Shown piece after piece: positions 23,956 through 35,339 of a stretch of DNA of 64,000 bases (position 1 is the first letter of the stretch; every line of letters begins with the position of its first letter). Position numbers and translations under genes: made by a program. The notes beneath the pieces are model-generated. The model saw only the letters and a list, made by a program, of their open reading frames with translations. It searched no databases and was not told where the DNA came from. Origin of the DNA: Piliocolobus tephrosceles (Eukaryota > Chordata > Mammalia > Primates > Cercopithecidae). The stretch lies in the NCBI RefSeq assembly GCF_002776525.5, contig NC_045438.1, forward strand, positions 156,651,332 through 156,715,331. Direction: 5' to 3'.

Positions 23956-24799
23956 TGTTTTCAATTCTTTTGGGTGTGTACTCAGAAGTGGAATTGCTGG
24001 ATCAGATGGTAATTCTATTTCAGTTTTGGGGGGAACCACCATATAGTTTTCCAAGGCAGATGTACCATCTTCCATTCCTACCAACAATGAACAAGAGTTC
24101 CAATTTCTCTCTGTCCTTACTAACACTTGTTATCTTGTCTTTTTTAAAAAAAAAAAAAGTGTCCATCCTAATGAGTGTAAGACAATATCTCACTGTCATT
24201 TTGATTTGCATTTCTTCTAGTTATTAGTGATGCTGAACATTCTTTCATGCACTTGTTGGCCTTTCATGTATCTTCTCTGTAAAATGTCTATTCAAGTCCT
24301 TTGTCCATTTTTAATTGGGTTATTTGGGTTTGTTGTTATTGTTGAGTTACAGGAATATTTTACATATTTTGGATATTAACCCCTTAGTAGAAATATTATT
24401 TCCCATTCCATGGATTGCCTTTTCACACTGTTTATTGCGTCCTTTGATGCACAGAGATAATCCCTTAAATTTTACACCCTAGGACTTCTCTTGCTTCACT
24501 CTACTCCTGGCCCTGAATATATAGCCCTTGTCTCTTCCACAAAACATTTAACAAACTTCAAGTATTTGAAATGACAGAGATCACCCTTGGGTTTCTGAAA
24601 GTTTAAGCACAGAATTTCATTCTTCCATCTGAATTCCTTTGACAACATGGGAGATTCAAATTTAAAAGTTGTTTTTGAAGCATAACCCGGCCTATCCTAA
24701 TTGTTACAAGAGATCAGCACTTCAAAGAAGGTTTTCTGAGAGCACTCCCATTGTGCCTTCCCTCAGTGGAGACAGAAGCTTTTGAACTCTTGTCAAATA

Positions 24800-25028
24800 T
24801 TACAATATGCCAAGCACTGTTCTGTATCCTTTATATGTGTTAACTCCTGCATTCCTTACAACAGCCTTAGAAGGTGTATGCTATTTGGATCTTCACTTTA
24901 CACATTGAGGGGATGGGGACAGAAAGGTTGACGAAATTGCTGGAGGTAACATAGCTACTAGGTGGCAGAGCTAGGATTTGAATCACAGAAGCCTGGTTCC
25001 AGATTCTGTGCTCCTAACCAATGAGGAA
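24800..25028 (-). mobile_element. MIR SINE, antisense
   Basis: Well preserved reversed MIR: ccaagcactgttctgtatcc, then aggtggcagagctaggattt, gaatcacagaagcctggttc and tgctcctaacca. Confidence 0.8.
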
Positions 25029-25563
25029 CTGTAGCTGATGCATCAGCTTCCCCACATTTAATTTTTAAAAGTTATTTCAGACTTTGGCACCTTCCAGTGC
25101 AGTTGGTTTCCAGCAAATTGCATTTTTAGGCTTCACTTAGACATCATGGCTCTTCTCCTAGCATTTCTTTTTCTTCTCTTGGCTTCCAGAAATGACTTAC
25201 AGCCTATCCTCACATAAGCAAGATCTGAGTCTCCCTGCAAATCCATGCATTCCTGCTTAACACTCTATTTATGACTATATGCATGAGTGAAAATCAGGGC
25301 CAATGGTTAAATCCTAGGCATGTTGTATTAGGGCAATAACACTCCATCTCTGCTCCCTCATCCCAGCAGACTTGGAGAGCTAATGGAAAGCTGCACCTGA
25401 TTCTTAGTTCCAAAAAAAGCAAACCCCACTCCTCTGGCTCAGAGCCAGCAAAATGAATTCCTTAATAGCAGGTTTGATGTCTCAGAAGGCCATACCTCTC
25501 AGGGAAAGGGATCATTCATGTTCCCACCTACTCCCTTTAGCTAACAATATGTTCTATGTTCTC

Positions 25564-25863
25564 GCTTTCTCTTTTTTTTTGAGACGAAATTTCACTCTTG
25601 TCCCCCAGGCTGGAGTGCAGTGGCATGATCTTGGTTCACTGCAACCTCTGCCTCCCAGGTTCAAGTGATTCTCCTGCCTCAGCCTCCCGAGCAGCTGGGA
25701 CTACAGGCCCAAGCCACCATGCCCGGTTAATTTTTTGTATTTTTAGTAGAGACAGGGTTTCATCATGTTGGCCAGGCTTGTCTTGAACTCCTGACTTCAG
25801 GTGATCCACTTGTCTCAGCCTCCCCAAGTGCTCCGATTACAGGTGGGAGCCACGGTGCCCAAC
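25564..25863 (-). mobile_element. AluS, antisense
   Basis: Full-length reversed Alu with the 10-bp target duplication ctatgttctc at 25554-25563 and 25864-25873. It ends about 280 bp before the second ADTRP exon. Confidence 0.96.
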
Positions 25864-26142
25864 CCTATGTTCTCTTCTATTTTTTCACCAATGTTGAATT
25901 TTAATGGGTTAGGTAAAACAACCCAGCCCAGCCTATCAAACAGCATGTCTTATTGAATCAAGTAGATTTACCCAGAAAAGCCTCACTTATTTAGGTTTGT
26001 GGGAATACTACAGCTGTTGACAAATGTCCCTGATACGGATTCTTTTCCCCTGCCTAGGTTCCAGTACCTCATTGATCCTGATGAGAAAATGGCTTGTTTT
26101 TCTCCTCCTGCTCTAATCACTGTGACTTCTTATTTCCTGCAG

Positions 26143-26294
26143 CATCCTGTGGCTCTACTTTGAGACAGGTACCTGGGTATATCCTGTGTTTGCCAAACTC
26201 AGCCCCGTGGGTCTAGCAGCTTTCTTCTCTCTCAGCCACATCTTCATCGCCAGCATCTACCTACTTGGAGAGAAGCTCAACCACTGGAAATGGG
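26143..26294 (+). CDS. ADTRP: ADTRP coding exon, residues ~169-220
   Basis: The acceptor is tatttcctgcag. The first base, C, completes Arg169 (CG|C), and the exon then reads ILWLYFETGTWVYPVFAKLS, PVGLAAFFSLSHIFIASIYL and LGEKLNHWKW, ending on the first base of Gly220. Residues about 190-212 form a strong hydrophobic helix, probably the last transmembrane segment, after which the chain turns polar. The 152-nt exon keeps frame with both neighbours. The donor reads tggg|gtcagt, with C at +3 where purine is usual, so it looks weak. Without splicing the frame stays open to a stop at 26480-26482, which adds about 61 different residues (see findings). Identity as ADTRP is firm; which isoform is used cannot be told from DNA. 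Confidence 0.97.
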
Positions 26295-26605
26295 GTCAGT
26301 GTATTTCTTTCTTAGCTACAGATGCGCTTCTTCCGTGCCTGCGTCTCCACTTCATCTGGAAACAGAAAGAAAAACTAACCCCAAACAGAAGCAATGATGC
26401 TTACTATCTTTGTCCAAAGGACTCAGACAGGTTCTGCCAAGGCAGGCAAGAGGAGAGTGTTGGGGGTGGGGTACTCTTTTAAAGGACCTCATCAAAGGAT
26501 CTCCTCTCCTCCCCCAAACAATGCATCATTTAACTTTGAAGCTGAAAATAATCTTCTTTAGAAAGCCCAGGACCTAGAGAACAAGGTATTACCATCCCTA
26601 GCATG

Positions 26606-26615
26606 AATAAATAAA
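26606..26615 (+). terminator. Candidate intronic poly(A) signals (two overlapping AATAAA)
   Basis: AATAAATAAA contains two overlapping AATAAA hexamers (26606-26611 and 26610-26615). It lies 124 nt after the in-frame stop reached if the ADTRP donor at 26295 is not used, so it could end a short intronic-polyadenylation transcript. The downstream sequence is only modestly G/U-rich. Confidence 0.3.
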
Positions 26616-27592
26616 ATCAGGGGTCTCCCCATAACCCAAGTGAGGGTTCCAGGGACACAAGCTTTGAAAATATCAAGATTTCATTCTGAAGGAAGTAAGT
26701 CCAGATCGTCTTCTCAGCTCCTCCCACCTCCTCCCACCTCAGCAGTGCCTCATTAGGCTGCTCCTCAGCCTTCCATAAGACATTTACCAAATGAAATCAC
26801 ATCCTAGACTTGAGACCGAAATCCTCATTCAGACAGAGTCTTCAGCAATGAGAATATGTCAGTAAGTTAAACTTTCTCATTATAGGTGGGTAGAATCCTG
26901 TTGCTTCTTCCTAAGAAAAAAAAAATCATCTTAGTTACTTTTAAAATGGAAGATTTCATTCTCCTTCCTGCTTCCTCTCTCCCCACCCCACCCCAGAATA
27001 TGTTTTTATTGTTGGAAAAGTAACTACCAGAAAGTCAGGCTGCAAAACATCCATGACTTATTTCCCTACCCCAGGAGAAGTGCAGGAACTCTACCCTGAT
27101 TCTGTATATAAGGAAGGCAAAGAGTCACACCCAATCCCCCACATCACTCGCCCACATGCCATTCTGTTCTATCAAAATAGAGATGGCAGAAGTGCCATCT
27201 TCCGCCCAATCTATGAACTGGTGTGAAAACATAAGCCCGTGTATGCAAAAAAACCTGACAGTTTCAGAAGGTTCAGTACCAGAGTGTGTGTTTCTGAGAG
27301 GAAGCTGAGACCCTGGAGAAATAAGCATGCAACTTGGATGTATCACGTGTTTTCTACTCTTGGAGAATTTGACTAGTTTCAGAAACTCTCAAGGGCAAAA
27401 TTCTCTTTGAAAGCAAACACTTAAAAAAATGGAATACTAAAAATTACTTCCCAATCAGGATTCCAAATCACAGAAAATTATCGCCAAAAAAAAAAAAAAA
27501 ATGTGTTGACATTTTAGATGTGTTGACATATAATTTTAACTAGTTTTGGCTCCTCGAAGTTCTGGGTAAAGATTTCTGATGCCTTCCCCAAA
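26616..27592. other. Single-copy intronic DNA
   Basis: No named repeat or exon. There is a short A run at 27485-27500, and atgtgttgacat occurs twice around 27500-27530. Confidence 0.4.
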
Positions 27593-27620
27593 TCTCTCTC
27601 TCTCTATATATATATATATT
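27593..27620. repeat. (CT)n(TA)n microsatellite
   Basis: A short CT run passes directly into a TA run. Confidence 0.9.
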
Positions 27621-27705
27621 TAAAGAAGCTTTAAGATATTAGAAGTACAGAGAAAAACTTGATTACTTAGAGCTTAGAGAACAACAACTTTTAAAATCAG
27701 TTTTT

Positions 27706-27739
27706 CAATAATGTATTGAGTTCAATAATGTATTGAGTT
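27706..27739. repeat. 17-bp tandem duplication
   Basis: caataatgtattgagtt occurs twice without mismatch. Confidence 0.95.
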
Positions 27740-28269
27740 AATTTTTAAATTGTTACTCTATGGTGAATTTTAAACATCCATTGAACTAAAAAACAAAATT
27801 ATCATCATATTTGTTATTATTGAAATTACTATTCTCAACACAAAGTGCTTAACAAGCCTTATTGTTTAAGGACTGCATCCAATTTTTAGCTATAATTAAG
27901 TCTCAATAAATAGATAAGCCGGCATCAACATATAGACCCTCAATTACCTCATGTACATGCAAGTTTTCATGTAAGTGAAAGAGACAATTGTAAATGACTG
28001 TGCTCATCTCTCGAGCTCTTCCTAGATTTTTAACTTTTTAAAGAAGAGAATGAGTAAAAGGTCCTATTTAACATCAGAATAAGATCATAAATGTATTAAA
28101 TCTTGAACAGATCTTTATTAATTATGAATAATTTAGTAAGAATTAAAAGAAAATTAGATTTGTTAAAGTTGCAATACAGTGAACATTTTTACATTGCTGA
28201 AAGCTAAGCAACCTATGTGAACACATTTCCCCATGTCCTATTCTACTGAAAACACTTTAAGGCCTTCCC

Positions 28270-28720
28270 CAATTTACTGAAGAAAATTCACACCCTTGGA
28301 GTGACACACAAGGGCCTCTGTGACCCAGTCCCTGCTTTGGCTTTTGCTCTTCTGTATTTGTGCCCCAGTGGCACCAAACTGCTGGTTTTCCCTCCACATT
28401 GATGTTGTTTCTTATGTCCATGGGATTCTGTGTCTCCTATCCTTCAGTCTTTGCCTGGCTCATATTCATTCATTTCAACACTCACCTCTTCCAGGAAGCC
28501 TTCCCTGGTCAGCCCAGGTTGGACTTCATGTCCTTCCCAGTGCATCCCACTTTATCTCCCAATCACCAGACTTACCACTTTATCACGACTGCTGTTTCAC
28601 TACTGCTTTAGGGATTTGTTTTTCCACTAGACCTCAGGTGTCTTACGGATTAGGGATACGTCTTGTTCATCTTAAAATCCCTCATTTCCATTAGCTTTCT
28701 CATTGCATCAATCAGTGCAG
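28270..28720 (+). mobile_element. L2 LINE 3' region
   Basis: Sense-strand L2: tcacctcttccaggaagcct, tccctggtcagcccaggttg, then tagggatacgtcttgttcat. Open frames of 66-124 codons here are decayed L2 coding sequence, not host genes. Confidence 0.75.
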
Positions 28721-28922
28721 ACAATAGGATATCCAAGGACTTTTTTCCCTAGGTGTAAAGTAGAACTTTTTGCAAAGGTGTTCTGGAGATGGCAGATAAG
28801 GAGTGACTCTAATGACTGTAGGGTATCGGGCAGGGAGTTTAAGGAGTATAGGAGGGTGACGGCAAGGTGTACCAGTTAGAGAGTTGTTGAAGACATGCAT
28901 GTTAGGGCAGAAAGTATTAAAC

Positions 28923-29040
28923 AGGGGAAAGAGCACTGGAGTAAGAATCAAGAAAGCCAGGGTATGTCCCTCACCTGGCCGCAAACCAACCATGTATCCT
29001 ATGGCAATGCACTTCAATTCCTCCACGATCAGGCAGCCTC
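28923..29040 (+). mobile_element. MIR SINE fragment
   Basis: Diverged MIR start (aaagagcactggagtaagaa), followed by tatggcaatgcacttcaatt. Confidence 0.5.
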
Positions 29041-29305
29041 TAAGTAGAGTGGCCACCAAGCCCAGGAGGCCTGAGATGGTCCCTGTCTGTGCCTGCTGGG
29101 CCAGTGTTCATAAGGTTTGATGCCATCTTGGCTTGGGCACTCCGCTGTCTGGTTCCCCTACCTGGGAGCTTTTCTCCAGATCTTCGGTTCTGGAAAATTA
29201 TAGATAGCCATATATTCTGTCCAAAGCCAGAGCTAAGCTGTGCTTTCTCTCCTTCCACAGCCTGAGCCCCCTTCAGTGAGAGCAGAAATTCAAATGAATG
29301 CTTCA

Positions 29306-29560
29306 GGGAGGCAGTTGGGGGCTGTGGTTAGAAGAAAAGTTCTGGTGCCAAACTGCCTCAGTTTCTATCTTGGCCCTGTCACTTGTACCTGTGAGACTGA
29401 GTAAGTCACTAAAGGTCTCTGTGCCCCAGCTTTCTCTTGTCCTGGTGGAGATAATGCTGGTGACCTCCTCCTGGGCTCACGGAAAACCTCAGATGACTTG
29501 CTGAGGATCTAACGCCTACAGCAGGACCTGGCATATAGAGTTAGTCACTGCTGCTGGTCA
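29306..29560 (+). mobile_element. MIR SINE
   Basis: MIR pattern: ggctgtggttagaagaaaag, then cctcagtttctatcttggcc, ctgagtaagtcactaaaggt and aggacctggcatatagagtt. Confidence 0.75.
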
Positions 29561-29711
29561 TCTTATTCTCCCTCATTCTCCCCTTCGAGTTGATGTATAA
29601 ATTACCAGTTTCCCAGCTGAAAGTGAATAAAGGTAACAGCTACCTGACAGCAGATGGACAGAGATGAAGCACGTCCTCAGGTACTTACAGCGAATAGGAG
29701 GTCAGGCTATT

Positions 29712-29841
29712 GGAGACTAGAATCTGTTGGAATCTCTGCTTCTGAAATCCTGAGACAGAATTGGAATCTCTGCTTCCAGTGGCCCGATTGGAAGTCACCA
29801 GCCAAGCACCACGTAGTCAAGAATATCAGGCGAAGTATCAG
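29712..29841 (+). repeat. 130-bp dispersed repeat, copy A
   Basis: Over 90% identical by eye to 32051-32180 and in the same orientation. Inside it ttggaatctctgcttc occurs twice, about 40 bp apart. I cannot name the family; it may be an LTR piece or a local duplication. Confidence 0.85.
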
Positions 29842-29877
29842 TCAAGTGCCATTCAACGTGACAGGATCTCTCTAGCA

Positions 29878-30060
29878 GTAGTTCTCTACCTTGGCTTTTT
29901 ACATCACAGAAACACTAGAGGAGTTTTAAAAATAATAATTTCCAGGCCGGCCTTAGACCAATTAGATCCATATCTCTAGAGATGGTGACTTGACATGGGC
30001 ATTTTTTAAAGCTTCCCAGTTATTTTAACTTGCAATCAGGATCCAGAGCCGCTGTTACAG
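29878..30060. mobile_element. hAT-Charlie type nonautonomous DNA element
   Basis: Starts agttctctaccttggctttt and closes with reverse-complementary-style sequence (cccagttattttaacttgca). This inverted-repeat layout fits small Charlie derivatives (MER3/MER58 type). Confidence 0.55.
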
Positions 30061-30225
30061 AGCATTGCTTCTCAAACCTGTATGGGCCGCTGATTCTCAT
30101 CAAAATGAGGATCTTGGGGAACCCAGAAATCTTGTTAAAGTGTGGATTCTGGTTTAGTGGATCTGGGGTGCAGTTTGAGATTCTGCCCTTCTAATGCATA
30201 CTCCAGACATACCGATGCTGCTGGT
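30061..30225 (-). mobile_element. MER20-type DNA element, antisense
   Basis: Begins agcattgcttctcaaacctg and has atcttgttaaagtgtggatt, gtttagtggatctggggtgc and ataccgatgctgctggtgtg, which is the MER20 pattern read backwards. Confidence 0.7.
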
Positions 30226-32050
30226 GTGAGGACAAGACTCTATTACATCTCAGGACCCTGGTCTCCTCCCAGTGTGGATAATTCTGTCTACAGCATCCTT
30301 GTGCAGTGTGGTGCTGTCCTGAGTGGGCTGCTGGACTGAGAAGGGTGTTGGTGGTGATGGTCACGATAGCTGAATATCTACTCACTTTCTCCCTCCTCCT
30401 GTACCACATCAGTGGGTGAACATGGACAGGAGAGCAAGAAGGACAGCAATAGGAAACAATACTGAGAATCACATGTTAACTTGGAAAGTGTATGATGAAG
30501 TCCTCCCAGGGTGCACAGTTGCAGGGAACTAGCTTTGAGCATCAGGGAGGCAGGTGTTGTCGTGGCCCACAGGAAGGTCCTTCAAGAATGCACTGAGGCT
30601 CAAAAAGCTCACAAGAGGTTCCGCAGGGCCCCCTGGCCTGACCTGTCACCATCTCACTCCCTGCTCTGTGCTAGCCTTTCTGTGTCATGAGGCAGAGGGT
30701 TGGGCAAGCACAGAGTCAGTTACTGGGACCAGTCATCCCCCCAGAAAGATTCAATTTCTGCTTTTTGGGAGGTGTTAGATGGAATGTTAACTTCAAACCA
30801 TGATAGAAGTAGGCAGGGGAAGCTGTCTCTGGCAGGACATTGAGAGCTTGGCTCACCATGACTATGACTGAACACCCAGGCATGCCCAGGGCAGATTCTC
30901 TTCCACATTGACTGGGGGCAAGAGGCGATCAGGACATCCTGTCAAAGACTCCCTTCTCTGCCCCTTACATGCTTAATTTTCTTTTTCTTTTCTTTTCTTT
31001 TTTTTTTTTTCCTGGATGATTGATAGCACTCAAGGATGCTAACACCAAGACACAAGCCTCTTGGGAAGAGAAAAGCATCCCACAAGAGATATGGTGCACA
31101 GAAAGGGGCTAAGCACCTTAGGCCCAAATGGCAGGGCCTCTGCTATGTGGGGATGGTTAGAAAGACAGTCAGCTTACCCAGGGCCTGAGACCCCTCTCCC
31201 TGTGCCCCGATGGACACATGCCAGAGGTCAGGCTGTCCTTTGTCAGGGCCCCTAAGACCATAGGTCCTTCTCATCCTAAGGACAGATTGTAAGCTGAAAA
31301 TTCCAGCCTGGCTAAGTGGCGCTGGGATTGTGTCTTGGACAGAATGATATTGAAGCTTGTTTTTAATATTATTTGCCATAAACCAGGTTTTTTAAAAGGG
31401 AGATTTTCTTGATGAAAGCTGCCTAGAGGCCATTTAGCGCACCTCCTTGTTTTATTCACGAAGGAATTGGATGAGGTTTGTCTTATTAACTCGCTTATTC
31501 CATAACAGAAGAATTTTATCGTGCAGTGACTCCACAGGTACTTTAAAGCATGGTCCTGCTGGGGCAGCATTTAGTCAATGACAAAAAGTTATCTCCATTT
31601 TTCCTTTCTTGTCCTAACTTCATCTCCCTAAACTCAAAAAGAGCCAGCTCTGGATTACCTTTCCTCCCTCTTCCTCAGCCTGTTTCCCACAGGGGTTTCT
31701 CCAGCCAGCCCTCAGCTCCCTCTCCTCCCTGGACTTCTGCAGTGTGAACATAGGATTATCAGTGCTCAGACCTCATTTCTCTAACACCTGCTAATCAACC
31801 TTCTTGCCCTTTTCTGAGTCAGGCCACTGGAACCAGGCAAATGTTCTTCAAATTTTCAATTCCTGGCATTCATTTTCCTGGTTGTAGATACACAGGTGTA
31901 AATCTTTGGGAATACTGTGTTTTTATTTATCCTGAGTTCTAACTATTGGAATAATAAGGTATGTAATTATATTTGGTACCTACGGTGATGTTGATTGAAA
32001 CAATAGTTTCTTGGTCATGCCTGCAGAAAATGTTTAGATCTTGCAAAGAT
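30226..32050. other. Single-copy intronic DNA
   Basis: A pyrimidine run lies at about 30975-31010. No exon or named element seen. Confidence 0.4.
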
Positions 32051-32180
32051 GGAAGCTAGAATCTGTTGGAATCTCTGCTTCTGAAATACTGAGACACAGT
32101 TGGAATCTCTGCTTCCAGTGGCCTGATTGGAAGTCACCAGCCAAGCACCAAGTGGTCAAGAATATAAGGCGAAATATCAG
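32051..32180 (+). repeat. 130-bp dispersed repeat, copy B
   Basis: Partner of 29712-29841, including the internal doubling of ttggaatctctgcttc. Similarity stops sharply on both sides. Confidence 0.85.
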
Positions 32181-32451
32181 GGTTATAAAAATATTTCTAG
32201 CCCTTGGTACTATCTGATAGAGGATAAAGGAATAAAACAAGTCAGGGTGAATCTAACTTACTGTCTGCCAACTAGGATACTTTTGACTGGGAAAAATGCT
32301 TCTCAATCAAGAAAATCTTTATAATAAACATAATTTTCCAATTACAACTTAAAATCCATTTTGCGAATTTGGTTTGGGTAAGATATATGATCTATTGTTA
32401 AGTCAACAGTTTCCTCATTTCCAGCTATGTATTATAGAAACATGGTCAGAG

Positions 32452-32798
32452 GGCCGGGTGCAGTGGCTCACACCTGTAATCCCAGCACTTTGGGAGGCCG
32501 AGGTGGGTGGATCACTTGAGCTCAGGAGTTCAAGAGCAGCCTGGATAACATGGTTAAACTCTGTCCCTACTAAAAACACACACAGACACAGACACACACA
32601 CAAAAAGCTAGGTGTGGTGACGTACATCTGTAGTCCCAGCTACTCGGGAGGCTGAGAAGTGGCAGAAATGCTTCAATCTGGGAAGCAGAGGTTGCAGTGA
32701 GCCGAGGTCACACCACTGCATTCCAGCCTGGTGACAGCAAGACCCTGTCTCAAAAAAAAAAAAAAAAGAAAAAGAAAAATGAGAAAAAAAAAAAAACA
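32452..32798 (+). mobile_element. Alu with CA-expanded middle linker
   Basis: Typical Alu start. The A-rich linker has become acacacacagacacagacac-like sequence, and the 3' A tail is long and mixed with G. Confidence 0.95.
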
Positions 32799-33528
32799 CC
32801 ATCAGAGATACATTCCGAAGACTTAAAGAAGCCTAGAAACTGCTTAGCTCTGTAAGAATTCAAGACTAAGACCCTACTCACCATTCCCAGCTGCTAGAAG
32901 CAAAAAGAAACATGATTTTTACAATGTTCACGCCGTGTGAGTCCCTACAGAATAAAATGACTTTGGGAGGACCACAGAGACCCATTTGGGGACAGTCCCT
33001 TCTCTCTAGCATGTGGATGGGGTATGTGGGCATTTCTTAGTGTTCCTCCTAGCTACTTGGTTTTGGACAGAGGACTCTAACCCCATGGAAGGAGCCACCT
33101 GCTCTCCTCCCCCAGCAGAGCTTCACACCGCCACGTCTGCTCCTGGGTGGCCTTTCTCCAGACCTTCGGGTTCTGTTGCATTTCTTAAACGGAGAAGGGA
33201 GACTTCAGTCCTTGACACCTGAGGTGGAAGAACTGAGGTTATGATTACAATTACGCTTGAGGGCCTGAGGATTGGTAAACAACACGGATAGAAGAAAGTT
33301 TTAGAAACCCTCAGAATGACTCCAGGGGGTAGAAATTTGAGAAGTTTATATTGACCAAGTTTATATTGTCCCTGTTTTATGTAAGCTGGTTATTTAATTG
33401 AAAAAGAATTCATTAAAGGCCCAGAGTATACTCTACAGAAAGAGGTGGTACTGTGCTTGTACTTATAGACCTAATGTAGAGAAGGCCTAACTAGGGAGGA
33501 GAGAATTCACATCAAAAATGGAAAATAA
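32799..33528. other. Single-copy intronic DNA
   Basis: No exon or named element. A short direct repeat, agtttatattg, occurs twice at about 33343-33369. Confidence 0.4.
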
Positions 33529-33850
33529 GGCCGAGGGTGGTGGCTCTTGCCTGTAATCCTAGCACTCTGGGAGGCTGAGATGGGAGGATCTCTCGTGGTG
33601 AGGCCAGGAGTTCAAGATCATCCTGAGCAACATAGCAAGACCCTGTATCTAATAAAAAAGCAAAACAAAAAAGCTGGGCATGGTGGTGTGTACCTATCAT
33701 CCCAACTAGTCAGGAGACTGAGGTTGGAGGACTCCAGCCCAGGAGTTCAAGGCTGCAGTGAGCTGAGATTGTGCCACCGTATTTCGGCCTGGGCAAAGAC
33801 CTTGTCTCAAAAAAAAAAAAAAGAAAAGAAAAAGAAAAAGAAAAACAGAA
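33529..33850 (+). mobile_element. AluJ
   Basis: Diverged old Alu: ggccgagggtggtggctctt, gcctgggcaaagaccttgtc, then an A/G-rich tail. Confidence 0.92.
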
Positions 33851-34950
33851 GAGAAAAAAGTAGACACACCAATGAAAAATGAAAACAATGTGAAACCCAT
33901 AAAGTTTGATAAACAATAAGCGTTGGCTGATGACTGGGGTAGTCTAGATTGATGAGAAGCAGACGAAGAGAGAGCTTTGATCTTGAAAATGTTGCATGAG
34001 ATGAACACAAGAATAGCCATGAGGACTGCGTGACCAAGAGGTGGCCATCCTAGGAAATCAGTGTGATTAAGGGTCCACAAACAGGACTTCAAAAGTCACC
34101 AGTCATGATAGCCTTTAAGAAGTGGAGTTCCAGCAGAATGGAATTAGTATAAGATACCTAGTGTTTACTGTTAAGGATAGAATTGATGAAGGTGGCAAGG
34201 TCTGAAGGGTGAATTGTGGAATCAGGAGCATGGATTTGCTGCAGGAATATCAAGCCAGAACTACCAGGGCTATAAGTTCTGGGATGGAGAAGTTTTTAAA
34301 GTAGGATTGATAGTATTTGGCAACAAGCGCAAAGGATAATGAGCTAATGAAATTTCATAGATTGCAGAGCTTACACAAAGATTTATGATCATTAAATATG
34401 GAGTACCAACTTGTTGGCTGAATAGAAGTCATTCTACGAATCTAATGCTATAATTTCAGTAGAATAATGCCCCTCTAATGAGCTTACTCAAACCTAATCC
34501 ATATGCCAGTACTTTTCCACCAGGCTGATGAATTCATTTGCTAAGAGGTCACAGAATGACCCCAATTAGGTGAACATCCACCCTTCTATTTCCTCTCTAA
34601 TTTGATGTGGTCTCTTCATCTCCATCTGCAAAGTCTCAAAGTTTGCTGATGGATTGTGTGTAGCCTGCAAACACTCACTCAGAGCCACAGCAATATGCCT
34701 CCTCTTAGCTATGCAGAGCACCTGAAGGCAAACAGCATCATGGGTGCCTGGCTAACTGTGAACCCAGCATTGAGGGAGGACGGCAGAGTTGTTCTCTGCC
34801 CCTGTCGTCATGGCAGCTATTTTTCATAACTCCCTAAACTGTATCTTGTCACCTTGGGAAAAGTGTGTTCGACTTTCTACTGCCCCAAATCAGAGTGAAT
34901 CTTTACCCACAGCAAAAATACCCATTAGAGAAAGCCTGAAGCCTGAGGTC
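33851..34950. other. Single-copy intronic DNA before the last exon
   Basis: No recognised repeat. The last 25 bases supply the polypyrimidine tract and acceptor of the terminal ADTRP exon. Confidence 0.4.
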
Positions 34951-34973
34951 TGTCTCTGTTCTTGTTTGCACAG

Positions 34974-35008
34974 GTGACATGAGGCAGCCACAGAAGAAGA
35001 GGAAGTGA
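34974..35008 (+). CDS. ADTRP: ADTRP terminal coding exon, residues 220-230 and stop
   Basis: The acceptor is cttgtttgcacag. The first two bases, GT, complete Gly220 from the previous exon, and the exon then reads DMRQPQKKRK followed by TGA at 35006-35008. Human ADTRP ends, as remembered, in DMRQPRKKRK, so the length and terminus match a 230-residue protein. The tail is polar and strongly basic. Its last four residues, KKRK, fit the KKXX dilysine form used for ER/Golgi retrieval of membrane proteins; that role is an inference. The exon is tiny, and its position about 8.7 kb downstream is supported only by splice phase and by the match to the family terminus. Confidence 0.93.
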
Positions 35009-35339
35009 TTGCACACCGTTTTCCAAGAACCAAGAAGGAAGAAAACACAAGAGATTTTTGTCATCTTTTTTTTTTTTTTTCCTGATGGAGGGAGGTGGTA
35101 GAGCAACATAGGAAAGCAGGAGGGACAGAGAGTGATACTTACATTTAATAAGAAGTTCGTGAAGGTAGCTTAACTTGAGAACTCTTGGTTTTTTGAAAGG
35201 TTGACTGCACATGCCAAAAACAACTCCTGCCATCTCAGATTTGATTACCTTTGACCTTCATGGAGGGTGGTCTCTGGTTAAAACCTAGCCAAAGAAACTC
35301 ACATAAACTTGGTGTTACAGAACATCTAGAGAGAGAGAG

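Larger units (their letters stand above)
22795..24456 (-). mobile_element. L1M 3' end, antisense, split by an LTR and an Alu
   Basis: The reversed L1 3' region runs from taaattgtggtaaaaggtac, through atccatcaccaccatccatc and tacccattaaacaataactc, to gaagtggaattgctggatca and ggatattaaccccttagtag. It is interrupted at about 22991-23398 and 23738-23955. It is the mammalian L1 ORF2/3'UTR region with no intact frame. Confidence 0.85.
13748..26142 (+). other. ADTRP: ADTRP intron between the residue-169 halves
   Basis: This 12.4-kb phase-2 intron has a GTAAGA donor and a TTCCTGCAG acceptor. The repeats are mainly antisense L2, Alus, an L1/LTR/Alu nest and a polypyrimidine tract. Confidence 0.9.
26295..34973 (+). 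other. ADTRP: ADTRP last intron
   Basis: This 8.7-kb phase-1 intron has a weak GTCAGT donor and a TTTGCACAG acceptor. It contains L2 and MIR fossils, two hAT-type DNA elements, a 130-bp sequence repeated 2.3 kb apart, and two Alus. Confidence 0.9.

Noticed and set aside
28320..28694. 124-codon open frame
   Set aside because: It overlaps a sense L2 LINE remnant, and its sequence is explained by L2 3' DNA.
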